11,993 bases of DNA from Spirochaetaceae bacterium (GCA_016794765.1 JAEUJG010000014.1:1-11993); one strand, 5' to 3'. Positions 1-7,779 are shown, numbered from the stretch's first letter. Notes: generated by a model not told the origin, from the sequence alone. Numbers and translations are program-made.

Positions 1-923
1 ACATCGTCGGCCACAAGGAACCCGACGGCGATTGCGTCGGCTCGCAGCTCGCCCTCGGATCCTTCCTCCGGCGCATGGGCAAGGACACCGCCATCCTCTC
101 CGCGGGTCCCTTTACCCGCACGGAAATCCTCTCCTACGAGCATCGTTTCACCGATACGGCCCCCGAGGAGCGCGCCTCCGAGCGCGCCGCCGCCATCGTC
201 CTCGACTGCTCGAGCCTCCAGCGCGTCGGCTCCGTCGTCGCGACCCTGCCCAAGGTCCCCCTCGCCTTCATCGACCACCACGCCTCGGGCGAGGCGGTCG
301 GCGAGGTCATCTACATCGACGAAAAGGCCCCGGCCGTCACCCTCATGGTCCTGGCCCTCATCGAGGCGATGGGCCAGAAACCGACCAAGGAGGAGGCCGA
401 GCTCCTTCTTTTCGGCCTTTGCACGGATACCGGCTTTTTCCGTCACCTGGACGAGCACAGCTCGGAGACCTTCGCGGCGGCCTCCCGACTCGTCGCCGCC
501 GGCGCCTCGCCCAAGCGCGGCTTTTCCATGATGTACGGCGGCAAGTCGCTCTTTTCCCGCAAGCTCATGGGTGAGATCCTCACCCGCACCGAGCCCTACT
601 TCGAGGACCGCCTCCTCGTCTCCTATGTCACCCTGGACGACCAGCAACGCTACGGCCTGGCGAGCCGCGATTCCGACATGCTCTACCAGCTCCTCTTGAG
701 CGTCGCCGGCTGCGAGGCGGCGATCATCATCCGGCAGGAGAGCGAAACGGATTGCACCGTCGGCCTTCGCGCCCGCGAGCGGGTGGACGTCGGCTCCGTC
801 GCCGCCCGGTTCGGCGGCGGCGGCCACCGCCTTGCCGCCGGTCTCTCGATCAGGGGGAGGATCGAAGAGGTCCGCGAGCGCCTCCTTGAGGCCTTCGCTC
901 CCGCCTTCGACGATCTCGATTAG
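1..923 (+). CDS. nrnA: DHH/DHHA1 family phosphoesterase, NrnA-like (5' end outside window)
   Basis: The gene enters from the left edge; its reading frame starts at base 3 and 306 residues are visible. Motifs of the DHH family appear in order: HKEPDGD at 12-32 (first metal motif), VLDCSS near 195-212, the name-giving DHH at 273-281, TDTGFF near 423-440, and the DHHA1 substrate loop GGGGH at 813-827. Members of this layout (NrnA, bifunctional oligoribonuclease/PAP phosphatase) are cytoplasmic Mn-dependent enzymes that degrade very short RNAs, pApA or 3'-phosphoadenosine 5'-phosphate. With a usual length of about 310-340 residues, only some 5-20 residues are missing. An ATG at 75 would remove the HKEPDGD motif, so it is not the true start. 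The family is certain; which substrate is preferred cannot be read from the sequence. A strong terminator follows 68 bases downstream, so this gene ends its own transcription unit. Confidence 0.88.
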   Translation, partial: IVGHKEPDGDCVGSQLALGSFLRRMGKDTAILSAGPFTRTEILSYEHRFTDTAPEERASERAAAIVLDCSSLQRVGSVVATLPKVPLAFIDHHASGEAVGEVIYIDEKAPAVTLMVLALIEAMGQKPTKEEAELLLFGLCTDTGFFRHLDEHSSETFAAASRLVAAGASPKRGFSMMYGGKSLFSRKLMGEILTRTEPYFEDRLLVSYVTLDDQQRYGLASRDSDMLYQLLLSVAGCEAAIIIRQESETDCTVGLRARERVDVGSVAARFGGGGHRLAAGLSIRGRIEEVRERLLEAFAPAFDDLD

Positions 924-958
924 CCCCTCGCCGGGCTCGAACCCTCGGCCCGGCCTTC

Positions 959-978
959 CGAATGTAAGCGAATGTAAG
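959..978. repeat. 10-bp perfect tandem duplication
   Basis: The decamer CGAATGTAAG occurs twice back to back between the nrnA-like stop codon and its terminator. It is AT-richer than its surroundings. No role is evident; it may be a small slippage duplication. Confidence 0.6.
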
Positions 979-991
979 GATTTGCCGAAAA

Positions 992-1034
992 CCCGCGGGA
1001 CAGCCTCCATCGGAAGCTCTCCCGCGGGCTTTTT
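992..1034 (+). terminator. Rho-independent terminator after the nrnA-like gene
   Basis: The arms CCCGCGGG at 992-999 and 1021-1028 pair perfectly. The stem continues inward with AGC/GCT and TCC/GGA pairs around a three-base loop at 1009-1011, broken by two mismatches. A run of five T follows at 1030-1034. It separates the DHH gene from the next operon. Confidence 0.85.
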
Positions 1035-1174
1035 ATGATCGGGGCAGCCCGTCCGCCGCCTTGAAAACGGCCTCCAGCGCGTGGCCCGCGGCCGCACGGC
1101 CAGGCGGCTTGCCCAAAACGCTTGAGCTGGCATGTATCCTGCAATCATCCACCTTCGCCCAAGGAGGCGGACGC

Positions 1175-2137
1175 ATGGATGAAAAACTGCAGGATCTCGT
1201 GCTCGCCTTTCGCGCGAGCGGCAAGGGGAGGGAGGCCGTCCTGGAGCGCATCGCCGCGTTGCTCTATGGCGAGCCCCACCGCTTCGGCTTCGATGACCGC
1301 GACGAGGCGGCCGAGGCTCTCGAGCGCTATCGCGAGCGCATCGCCGGCCTGGCCGAGCGCTTTGTCGATCGCGGGACCCCCTTCGAGGGCTATCTGGCCT
1401 CGAGCCTGCGCTTCCTGGCCAAGAGCCTGCGGCGGGAACGGCGAAAGTGCCGGGAGCGCGAGCTTGTCTGCGAGCGCGCCGAGAGCTGGGCTTGCGAGGA
1501 GCGGGAGGCGTTGCGGCCTCTCGGCGCCGCCGGCTTCGAGGGCTGCGACGACGACCCGGCCAAGCTTCTCCCCCAAGGGCTCACCGTGGCCCGCCTCAAC
1601 GCCCTGCGCTCCCGCCTTGTCTATCTCTACGTCAAGTGCGCCTGGGAGGCCGAGGACGGCGAGACGCGGCGGGTTGCGGCGGCGACCGGCGTCCCCCTCG
1701 AGTGGCTGGCGGCGGCCACGGCCCAGGCGCGGCGCTCCCTTGAGGCGGAGCGCCTCCGCTACGAGCGTCTGTCGCTTCGCCGGGATCGGTCCTGGTCCCG
1801 GCTTCGCCTGCTCGAGGGCCGCCAGGCCGAGGCCTGCGACCTTGCCGAACGCCGCCGCGTCGGGGAGGCCATCGCCAAGGAAAAACTGCGCCTCGAGAGC
1901 ACCCGCCGCGCCATCAAGGACTTCCACCCCCTCGTGCCCAATTCGGTCGTCGCCCGGATCCTGGGGATTCCGAAAGGGACGGTGGATTCGGGGCTCTACT
2001 ATCTCAAGAAAAGCCTTCCGGGGCTCGAGGCGGCGCGGCTGCCGAAGAAGGCGCCGCTCCGCCGCGCGCGGCGGACGGGCCGCGCCGCCTCCGTGGCCTC
2101 CGCGACGGCCTTGTCCCTCTCCCATCCGAAAGATTAA
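1175..2137 (+). CDS. Divergent sigma-70-like / helix-turn-helix protein, function unknown
   Basis: This 320-residue cytoplasmic protein matches no named gene that I know. The start is the ATG at 1175, with AAGGAGG at 1161-1167 seven bases upstream; the longer open frame from 1061 lacks such a site. Residues 39-91 read like sigma region 2: an acidic DDRDEAAEAL stretch, then GTPFEGYLASSLRFLAKSLRR and a basic end. Residues 256-281 (NSVVARILGIPKGTVDSGLYYLKKSL) resemble the region 4 helix-turn-helix of sigma factors. Between them lies a long, charged, Arg/Glu-rich helical middle (about 90-245), and the tail at 288-305 is very basic. The layout suggests a nucleic-acid binding protein, possibly an alternative sigma factor or a descendant of one; this is inference. 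It is the first gene of an operon with rdgB (9-base gap) and the beta-CASP gene. No convincing promoter is visible upstream. Confidence 0.7.
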   Translation: MDEKLQDLVLAFRASGKGREAVLERIAALLYGEPHRFGFDDRDEAAEALERYRERIAGLAERFVDRGTPFEGYLASSLRFLAKSLRRERRKCRERELVCERAESWACEEREALRPLGAAGFEGCDDDPAKLLPQGLTVARLNALRSRLVYLYVKCAWEAEDGETRRVAAATGVPLEWLAAATAQARRSLEAERLRYERLSLRRDRSWSRLRLLEGRQAEACDLAERRRVGEAIAKEKLRLESTRRAIKDFHPLVPNSVVARILGIPKGTVDSGLYYLKKSLPGLEAARLPKKAPLRRARRTGRAASVASATALSLSHPKD

Positions 2138-2146
2138 GGTAGGGCC

Positions 2147-2740
2147 ATGGAACTCCTCGTCGCCACGGGCAACGCCCACAAGCTCACCGAACTCGCCCCC
2201 CTCTTCCCCGGCCACCGGCTCCTCAAGCCCGCCGACATCGGCCATGCGGGCTTCGACGTCCTCGAGGACGGCAGCACCTATTTCGAGAACTCGCTCAAGA
2301 AGGCCATGGCCCTCTTCCGCCTCACCGGTCGGCCCTCCCTCGCCGACGATTCCGGGCTCGCCGTAAGGGCTCTGGGCGGCGCCCCGGGCATCTACTCGGC
2401 CCGCTACGGCTCGGAGGAAGGCGGCCCCAAGCTGGAGTCCGCCGACCGCAACGCACTCCTTCTCGAGCGCTGCTCCCGCTTCGAGGACCGCGCCTGCGCC
2501 TTCGTCTGCTGCCTCGTCCTCGTCCTTTCCGAGGAACGCTTTTTCGCCGTCCAGGAAAGCCTCGAGGGCGAGCTGCTCCGGGAGCCCCGCGGCGCGGGCG
2601 GATTCGGCTATGATCCCGTCGTCTATCTCCCCTCCTTGGGCCGGAGCGTCGCCGAGCTTGGGCCGGAAGAGAAGAACCGCCTCTCGCACCGCGGCAAGGC
2701 CTCCGCCCGGATGGCCGCCATTCTCGCGAGCCTCGAATAA
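2147..2740 (+). CDS. rdgB: XTP/dITP diphosphatase (RdgB/HAM1 family)
   Basis: This cytoplasmic house-cleaning enzyme hydrolyses non-canonical purine triphosphates (dITP, XTP, ITP) to the monophosphate and pyrophosphate, keeping deaminated purines out of DNA and RNA. All family signatures are present in the 197 residues: ATGNAHK at 6-12 (phosphate binding), ENSLKKA at 47-53, ADDSGL at 66-71 with the presumed general base D68, GAPGIYSARY at 78-87, GGFGYDP at 151-157 (base recognition) and LSHRGKA at 179-185. The length is typical. The ATG is preceded by an AAGGTAGG-type ribosome site overlapping the upstream stop codon. Only nine bases separate it from the sigma-like gene and seven from the next start, so the three are probably co-transcribed. 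No unusual substitutions were seen. Confidence 0.95.
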   Translation: MELLVATGNAHKLTELAPLFPGHRLLKPADIGHAGFDVLEDGSTYFENSLKKAMALFRLTGRPSLADDSGLAVRALGGAPGIYSARYGSEEGGPKLESADRNALLLERCSRFEDRACAFVCCLVLVLSEERFFAVQESLEGELLREPRGAGGFGYDPVVYLPSLGRSVAELGPEEKNRLSHRGKASARMAAILASLE

Positions 2741-2747
2741 GGCAGCC

Positions 2748-4025
2748 TTGTTCCTGACCATCCACCGCGGCACGCACGAAAACGGCGGGAGCTGCCTTGA
2801 GTTCGCAACCGCCGGCCAGCGCCTCCTCCTCGATTTCGCCCTGCCCCTGCTGACGAGGGAAGGCCGGCCGCTCAAGCTTGAAAAGGGGGAAAAGCTCGCC
2901 TATGGCGATCTTGTCGCCAAGGGACTCGCGCCCCCCTTCCCCTATCTCCAGGACGAGAGGGACGAAAAGCCGACGGCCCATCTCCTGAGCCAGGCGCAGC
3001 TCGATCGCCAGGGCCGCTCGCCTTGGCTGCCGGCCGACCTGCCCCTTTACGCGGGAAGGTCGGCCAAGCGGCTTCTCGAGCTCGGTCGCTCCTTCGACAA
3101 GACGGCCTTCGATCCGGCCGGGATCACCGTCCTCGAACCGCGCCAATCCTTGCGGATCGGCGATTTCACGGTGACGCCCCATGCCGCGGACCACGCCTCG
3201 GGCGAGGCTTTCGCCTGGCTCGTGGAGGCTGAGGGCAAGCGGATCTTCTACATGGGCGACCTGCGCACGCGGGGGCGGAACCGGGCGCTCTTCGACAGTC
3301 TCGTCGCCGAGCCTCCCGCCGACATCGACTATCTCGTTCTCGAGGGCGCCGCGCTTGAGGACGAGGTTACGCCCCATCCGACCGAGGCCGCGGTGGAAGA
3401 GGCGCTGGCCGCGGAGCTCGAAGGGGAGGGCCTGCGCGCCGTGGCCTTTTCGCCGCTCGACCTCCAGCGTCTTCTCTCCCTCCACGCCGCCTGCCGCGGG
3501 GTCGGGCGGACCCTCGTGATCGATCCCTACACGGCCCTCGTCCTCGACAGCCTGCGGGAGTTCCTGCCCGGCCTCCCCGAGCCCGGCGCGAAGGACGGAT
3601 TCCTCGTCTTCTTCGTGCCCGACGCGCGCACGCAGAAAATGGCCAAGGACGGGCGGCTCGCGCGCTACGAGGCGGCCAAGCTCTCTCTCCCGGAGATCCT
3701 GGCGGCCCCCTCCCGCCTCGTGCTCAAGGACTGCCCGGAGGCGCGCAAGATCCTGCGGAACTCGGGGCTCCTCGACGGCGCGGCCTTTGTTCGCTCCTCG
3801 GGCGGGCGCTCCGCGGCCGAGGATGCCTTCTGGGCGGAGAACGGCGTGCCCGTTTCCGAAATCCACTCGGGCGGCGGGGCGAGCACCGCGGACCTGATCC
3901 GCCTCGTCGAGGCGCTCGATCCCAGGGCCGTCATCCCGAACCAGACGCACTACCCGGACGACTTTGTCGACGCCTTCGAGGACCGGGCCCTGCCCTTGGA
4001 CGACGGCCAGGTCCTGGAAGCCTAG
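2748..4025 (+). CDS. Metallo-beta-lactamase/beta-CASP fold protein with a lost metal site (likely pseudoenzyme)
   Basis: The frame is intact over 425 residues and has the outline of an RNase J/CPSF-like MBL beta-CASP protein. The N-terminus has the GG-containing first strand and LLLDFALPL (D29). Residues 143-173 hold the second-half MBL motifs with D148, H149 and D171 (MGDLR). The beta-CASP insert spans about 210-380 (AFSPLDLQRLLSLH, TLVIDPYTALVLD). The hallmark HxHxDH is instead SQAQLDRQG at 81-89, so its three histidines are Q82, Q84 and R87. Motif B (usually SGHA) reads GGGA with G377, and motif C (usually IPIHT) reads IPNQT with Q399. Loss of five of these histidines argues against metal-dependent nuclease activity. 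The start is probably TTG at 2748, five bases after an AAGG, because homologues begin with this strand; the next in-frame upstream ATG (2610) lies inside rdgB. A role as an RNA-binding or scaffolding protein is speculation. Confidence 0.8.
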   Translation: MFLTIHRGTHENGGSCLEFATAGQRLLLDFALPLLTREGRPLKLEKGEKLAYGDLVAKGLAPPFPYLQDERDEKPTAHLLSQAQLDRQGRSPWLPADLPLYAGRSAKRLLELGRSFDKTAFDPAGITVLEPRQSLRIGDFTVTPHAADHASGEAFAWLVEAEGKRIFYMGDLRTRGRNRALFDSLVAEPPADIDYLVLEGAALEDEVTPHPTEAAVEEALAAELEGEGLRAVAFSPLDLQRLLSLHAACRGVGRTLVIDPYTALVLDSLREFLPGLPEPGAKDGFLVFFVPDARTQKMAKDGRLARYEAAKLSLPEILAAPSRLVLKDCPEARKILRNSGLLDGAAFVRSSGGRSAAEDAFWAENGVPVSEIHSGGGASTADLIRLVEALDPRAVIPNQTHYPDDFVDAFEDRALPLDDGQVLEA

Positions 4026-4053
4026 CCCGGATTTCTCACAGGCAAAATCGGGC
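4025..4053 (+). other. Hairpin just after the beta-CASP gene, possible weak terminator
   Basis: GCCCGGATTT at 4025-4034 pairs with AAATCGGGC at 4045-4053, with one bulged G and a ten-base loop. No T run follows on the plus strand, so intrinsic termination is uncertain. Confidence 0.3.
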
Positions 4054-4189
4054 CGATATCGAGGAACGGAGCATGCTTTTGTGCAGGTGAGTACCGGAGA
4101 TGACGAGAGACGCCGCGAACTACGGCTCGCGAGAGAGCGGTCCGATTTTCCCGGCCGCCGCTCCTCGCGCCGCGCGCGGGAGGGTTCGC

Positions 4190-4222
4190 AAAAAAAGGGC
4201 CGCCGGGTTTCCCCGGCGGCCC
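4190..4222 (-). terminator. Rho-independent terminator of the barrel operon
   Basis: An 11-bp perfect GC stem, GGGCCGCCGGG at 4197-4207 with CCCGGCGGCCC at 4212-4222, encloses a four-base loop. The seven A at 4190-4196 give a U run in minus-strand RNA. It lies 21 bases after the stop codon of the FecR-barrel gene. The rest of the stretch 4054-4189 shows no gene I can support. Confidence 0.92.
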
Positions 4223-4243
4223 TCGCGTTGTGGCGCGTTTCGG

Positions 4244-6403
4244 CTAGAAGTGGAGCCGCGTCTCGATGGAGATGCTCGGCTTCACGTTGGGAATGCCCTC
4301 AGCCTGGTTCTTCCAGGAGATGCTGCCGTCGGCGTTCCGCACCGGGACGGTGGCGAAGAGGACCGCCAGGTCGAGGTTCGGGGTCTTGGGCACCGGCACG
4401 ACGATCTCGCCGCCGAACACCGTGCTCTCGTCGAAGAGGCGGAAGTCGCCGCCGGTTATCGCCTTGGCCAGGCCGCGGCGATCATAGAAGATGCCGCCCG
4501 CGACATCGATGATCGGGATGAGTCCCTTCTTGACGAGGAGCTTGGCGTGGAGCTCGTCGGCGCCCTTCGCGGCCTCGGCGGCGAGCGAGGTCATCTCGGT
4601 CGACCAGGGCCAGAAGTAACCGACCTGGAAGCTGAGCTTGTCCTTCATCAGGCTGAAGCCGCCCTCGCCGTAGATGCCCATGACCGTCGTTCCGGCGCTG
4701 GGCGTCATGAGGTAGTCGTAATAGGCCAAGGCGTACTCGGCGCGCTTCCGGTCGTAGGTGGAGTCGAAGAAGGAAGAGCGGAAGATGCCGGTCGTGTAGC
4801 GGTACTCGAGGCGCCAGTCGAAGAAGGCGACGCGCCCCATGAAGCCGCTCGCCGCGCCCCAATTCTGGAGCTCCCCGCCCTGGATGAGGACGTCGGTGCG
4901 GAGTCCTGCCTGGCCGTTGACCGCGGAGCGGAGGTAGGGCAGGGTGGTCGCCCCGTCGGCGAAGAAGCGCAGGCCGAGGAAATCGCCCGTGAGGATGGGC
5001 AGGTCCAGGTCGAGTCCGGCCCCGATCAGGATGGGGTCGCCAATCGCGTCCCGGTTCGCGAGGCTCGAGGCGGGCGCGATGTCCGCGGCGGCGGAGAGGC
5101 CGAAGGCGAGCTTGGAGTTCGGGACGGGCCTGAAGTAGAAGCGGCCGCCGAAGATCTCCGGCGCGGCCAGGTCGTTGGCCAGGGCTTCGAAGCCCGCCTT
5201 GCCGAAGTCGAAGCCCAGGTTGAGGCCGATGCGCCGCACCGAGGGGAACTCGGTGTCGTTCGCGTAGTTCCGCATGATGAGGCCGTGGCCCAGGGTCAGG
5301 CCCTGGAGGTTGCCGATCTTCACGAAGAAGGGATCCTCGAGCTGGCGTCCGTATTCGAGGAAGCGGATCTTGAGCGCGAGGTCCTTGGCCGCATCGATCG
5401 CCGCGGCGCCGTTGTCCACGCCCCACTGGCCGGAGCCGAAGGACCACTCGTCGTTGCCGCCCGGGCGGTACCAGTCCGCGGGGTCGAAGAGGTTGGAGGA
5501 ATAGATGATGGGCAGGTAGAGGCCGAGCTTGAGCTTGCCGAGCTTGATGGTCGGCTGGATGACGGCCTTGGCGTAGGTCTGCGAGTCGATCGTGACGGAG
5601 CCGATCTCCATGCCCAGGGCCTCGGAGAGCCACTTCGCGAAGGCGCTCTGCTCCTTCGGCTCGGCGGGCTTGCCGTCGGCGGGTTCCGCCGCGGCCGGCT
5701 CCTTGGGCGCTTCCGGCGCGGCGGCGGCCGCGACGTCGCCGGCCTTGAGCCGCTCGAAGCCGACGTCGCCGAGGGCCTCGGCCAGTTCGGCGTCGCTCAA
5801 CTTGAGGCTTTCGAAGACGGAGGCGAAGGCGTCGGCGGCCATGCCGCCCGCCACGGACAGGGCGCTTCCGAGCATCGCGCCGGTGGCGGGATCGAGGCGG
5901 GCGAACTCGACGAGGCCTTCCGCGACGACGAGGCGGGCCTTGGCGCCCTCGATGACGTCGAAGATGAAGTCCGTGCCGCGCACGCCGCAGACGGCGGTGC
6001 CGGAGCGGAACTCGTATTGGCCGCCCTTGGCCGCCACGGCGCGGACCTTGCCCGCGGCGACCGCGAAGGCGTTCTTGTCGGTCGGGGCCGAGGCCAGGCC
6101 CGCGACCGTGAAGGTCGTCGCCTTGGCGAGCTTGATGATGGAGCCGTTGGGCGCGAGCTTGAGCTCGGCGCTGGTGGTCGGGCCGGTCTTGATGACGGCG
6201 CCGACGGGGACGGGATCGCCGTCGATGATGCCCGAGCCGTAGGCCAGGACGGTCTTGTCGGCCAGGATCACGCTGAGTTCCGTGCCGGAGACGAACTCCA
6301 GCAGGAGTTTTTGCCCTTGGGGGGGCGTGGTCGTCTTCGCCTGCGCGGCCGCCAGGAGGGGCAACGCGAGGACGAGGGCGAGAGCCGGTATGAAACGCTT
6401 CAT
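4244..6403 (-). CDS. Secreted FecR-domain protein with a C-terminal outer-membrane barrel
   Basis: The 719-residue product starts at the ATG at 6403, preceded by AGGAGG-type bases; an earlier in-frame ATG (6490) lies within the preceding gene. A signal peptide spans about 1-22, with a basic start, an Ala/Leu core and AAAQA at the end. Residues 35-190 form a FecR domain, whose signature appears as CGVRGTDF at 139-146 after a beta-rich stretch. A linker at 224-251 rich in Ala, Pro and Glu follows. From about 257 on there are alternating, aromatic-rich strands ending in RLHF, a terminal Phe as expected for barrels inserted by BamA. The strand-rich part is paralogous to the upstream gene: LTLGHGLIM at 369-377 matches LTLGNGFIM there, and flanking segments also align. 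I infer a periplasmic FecR module, perhaps binding peptidoglycan or another protein, anchored by a barrel. The barrel's substrate is unknown. It is co-transcribed with the upstream gene across a 23-base gap. Confidence 0.8.
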   Translation of the reverse strand: MKRFIPALALVLALPLLAAAQAKTTTPPQGQKLLLEFVSGTELSVILADKTVLAYGSGIIDGDPVPVGAVIKTGPTTSAELKLAPNGSIIKLAKATTFTVAGLASAPTDKNAFAVAAGKVRAVAAKGGQYEFRSGTAVCGVRGTDFIFDVIEGAKARLVVAEGLVEFARLDPATGAMLGSALSVAGGMAADAFASVFESLKLSDAELAEALGDVGFERLKAGDVAAAAAPEAPKEPAAAEPADGKPAEPKEQSAFAKWLSEALGMEIGSVTIDSQTYAKAVIQPTIKLGKLKLGLYLPIIYSSNLFDPADWYRPGGNDEWSFGSGQWGVDNGAAAIDAAKDLALKIRFLEYGRQLEDPFFVKIGNLQGLTLGHGLIMRNYANDTEFPSVRRIGLNLGFDFGKAGFEALANDLAAPEIFGGRFYFRPVPNSKLAFGLSAAADIAPASSLANRDAIGDPILIGAGLDLDLPILTGDFLGLRFFADGATTLPYLRSAVNGQAGLRTDVLIQGGELQNWGAASGFMGRVAFFDWRLEYRYTTGIFRSSFFDSTYDRKRAEYALAYYDYLMTPSAGTTVMGIYGEGGFSLMKDKLSFQVGYFWPWSTEMTSLAAEAAKGADELHAKLLVKKGLIPIIDVAGGIFYDRRGLAKAITGGDFRLFDESTVFGGEIVVPVPKTPNLDLAVLFATVPVRNADGSISWKNQAEGIPNVKPSISIETRLHF

Positions 6404-6426
6404 GGAGCTTCCTCCTCTTCCTTTGC

Positions 6427-7779
6427 CTAGAATTGGACCGCGGCCTGGATGCTCGACGTGATGGTGAACTTGCCGAGGGCCGGGTCCCACTTGCCGTCGT
6501 AACCGAGGGTGATCACGGCCGCGCCGGTCTTGTAGTTGATCGCCATGCCGAGGACCGCGTAGTTCGGATCGACCAGGTCCTGCCAGAATCCGGTTTCGCG
6601 GCCGAGGAAGTACTTTTCATAGCTCGCGTCGAAGAAGAAGCCGCCGATGAGGCCCTCGCCGAGGCGGGCGATCGCCTTGGCGTGGGGGTAGTCGGACTGG
6701 GCCGTCGTGTCCACGCCGGGGATGGCCTTGAAGGGGCCGTCCAAGGAGGCGAGGAACACGAGCTTCTCCTCGAGGAAGCTCAGGCCGAGGCTCGCGTACC
6801 AGCCGGCGTAGCTCGCGCCGCTCGTCGGCAACTGCATGTAGGCGTAGCGCTGGGCGCGGTAGAGGTCGTAGTTGCGGTCGAAGTAGGCGGGAATGAAGCC
6901 GTCCTGAAGCAGGCGGATCTGCGCCCCGTACAGGATGACGCCGAGGAGCTTGCCGCCGGCGCCGATCATCGCGCCCGTCGTGTTGTTCGGCTCGAAGGCC
7001 ACGTCCGCGAAGGCCGCGAGGGGGAAGAGCTTGCCGCCCAGGATCGGCACGGTGAGGTCGGCGCCGTAGACGGAGAGGGTGGACCCGCCGCCGGCGGCGT
7101 AAAGGTAGGGCTCGCGGTCGGCGACGAAGGTGAAGCCGAGCTGGGCGTTCTTCAGGATGGGGATTTCGGTCCCGGCCAGGGGGCGCGCGTAGATCCGCGC
7201 TCCGAGGACGTCGAGCCGCGCGAGGTTGCCCGTCGCGAGCTGGAGGCCGAGGTAGGGGAAATTGAAGAGGTTGCCGTCGAGTCCGACCTCGAGGCCGAAG
7301 ATGCGCTGGGCGGGCATGAACCGCATGTTCGAATAGCCGCCCATGATGAAGCCGTTGCCGAGCGTGAGGTCGGAAATCGAGCCGAGCTTGGCGTAGAGCG
7401 GATCCACGCCGCGGAGGCCGTAGCGGACGTAGAGGAACTTCGGCAGGTAGACGTCCAGGAAGCTCTTGCCGTTGCCGTCGTAGTTCGGTACCCAGTCGCC
7501 CTGGTAGATCTCCACCGCCTGGTCCGGCGTGGGATAGAGCTTGAAGCGCATCGTGAGGTCGAGGCCGATGCCGAATTTCCCGAAGGAAAGATCGGGCTGG
7601 AAGCCGAGGCGGGACCAAGCCTCGCTTTGGCCGGAACCGTCGCTCTTCGGCAGGACATCGGTGCCGAGATTGATGCCCGCCTTGAAGGCGAAGGGATTCT
7701 TGCCTTCATCCGCGGGCGCTTGGGCGAAGGCGAAGCCGGCGACGAGGACGAGCGCCAGGGCCGCGACGAGCTTTCTCAT
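6427..7779 (-). CDS. Outer-membrane beta-barrel protein, paralogue of its neighbour
   Basis: This 450-residue protein begins at the ATG at 7779, with AAGGAGGT (7788-7795 on the plus strand) nine bases upstream; an earlier in-frame ATG at 7824 lacks such a site. Residues 1-19 are a clear signal peptide ending in FAFA, with likely cleavage before QAPAD. The mature part consists of alternating hydrophobic and Gly/Tyr/Phe-rich strands separated by short polar turns, and the last residues are AAVQF with terminal Phe. The motif LTLGNGFIM at 138-146 and the segments around it match the barrel half of the downstream gene, so the pair arose by duplication; only the downstream copy carries a FecR domain. 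I cannot name the family; a channel or porin-like role in the outer membrane is an inference. It is the first gene of a two-gene operon with a promoter-like element about 45-75 bases upstream. Confidence 0.78.
   Translation of the reverse strand: MRKLVAALALVLVAGFAFAQAPADEGKNPFAFKAGINLGTDVLPKSDGSGQSEAWSRLGFQPDLSFGKFGIGLDLTMRFKLYPTPDQAVEIYQGDWVPNYDGNGKSFLDVYLPKFLYVRYGLRGVDPLYAKLGSISDLTLGNGFIMGGYSNMRFMPAQRIFGLEVGLDGNLFNFPYLGLQLATGNLARLDVLGARIYARPLAGTEIPILKNAQLGFTFVADREPYLYAAGGGSTLSVYGADLTVPILGGKLFPLAAFADVAFEPNNTTGAMIGAGGKLLGVILYGAQIRLLQDGFIPAYFDRNYDLYRAQRYAYMQLPTSGASYAGWYASLGLSFLEEKLVFLASLDGPFKAIPGVDTTAQSDYPHAKAIARLGEGLIGGFFFDASYEKYFLGRETGFWQDLVDPNYAVLGMAINYKTGAAVITLGYDGKWDPALGKFTITSSIQAAVQF

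Noticed and set aside
1061..1174. An N-terminal extension of the sigma-like protein from ATG 1061
   Set aside because: It has no ribosome site, its composition differs from the rest, and a strong AAGGAGG sits exactly before the ATG at 1175.
1145..2875. A 576-codon open frame on the minus strand opposite the sigma-like gene and rdgB
   Set aside because: It is antisense to rdgB, whose motifs are unambiguous, and spans two genes; it is a codon-bias shadow.
4054..4189. A small gene starting at ATG 4100
   Set aside because: A GGAG precedes it, but the frame runs on through the terminator and the antisense of the FecR-barrel gene with no sign of a real protein.
1175..6403. A FecI-FecR type signalling pair made of the sigma-like protein and the FecR-barrel protein
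   Set aside because: They lie on opposite strands in separate operons with two genes between them, the FecR domain is in an exported barrel protein with no inner-membrane helix seen, and no TonB receptor gene is present.
4100..6430. A 776-codon open frame on the plus strand opposite the FecR-barrel gene
   Set aside because: It is antisense to a gene with a signal peptide, FecR motif and barrel end; its translation is a monotonous Ala/Glu/Gly/Val/Asp/Arg mix typical of the shadow of a GC-rich gene, with no ribosome site or motif, and it runs through the terminator stem.
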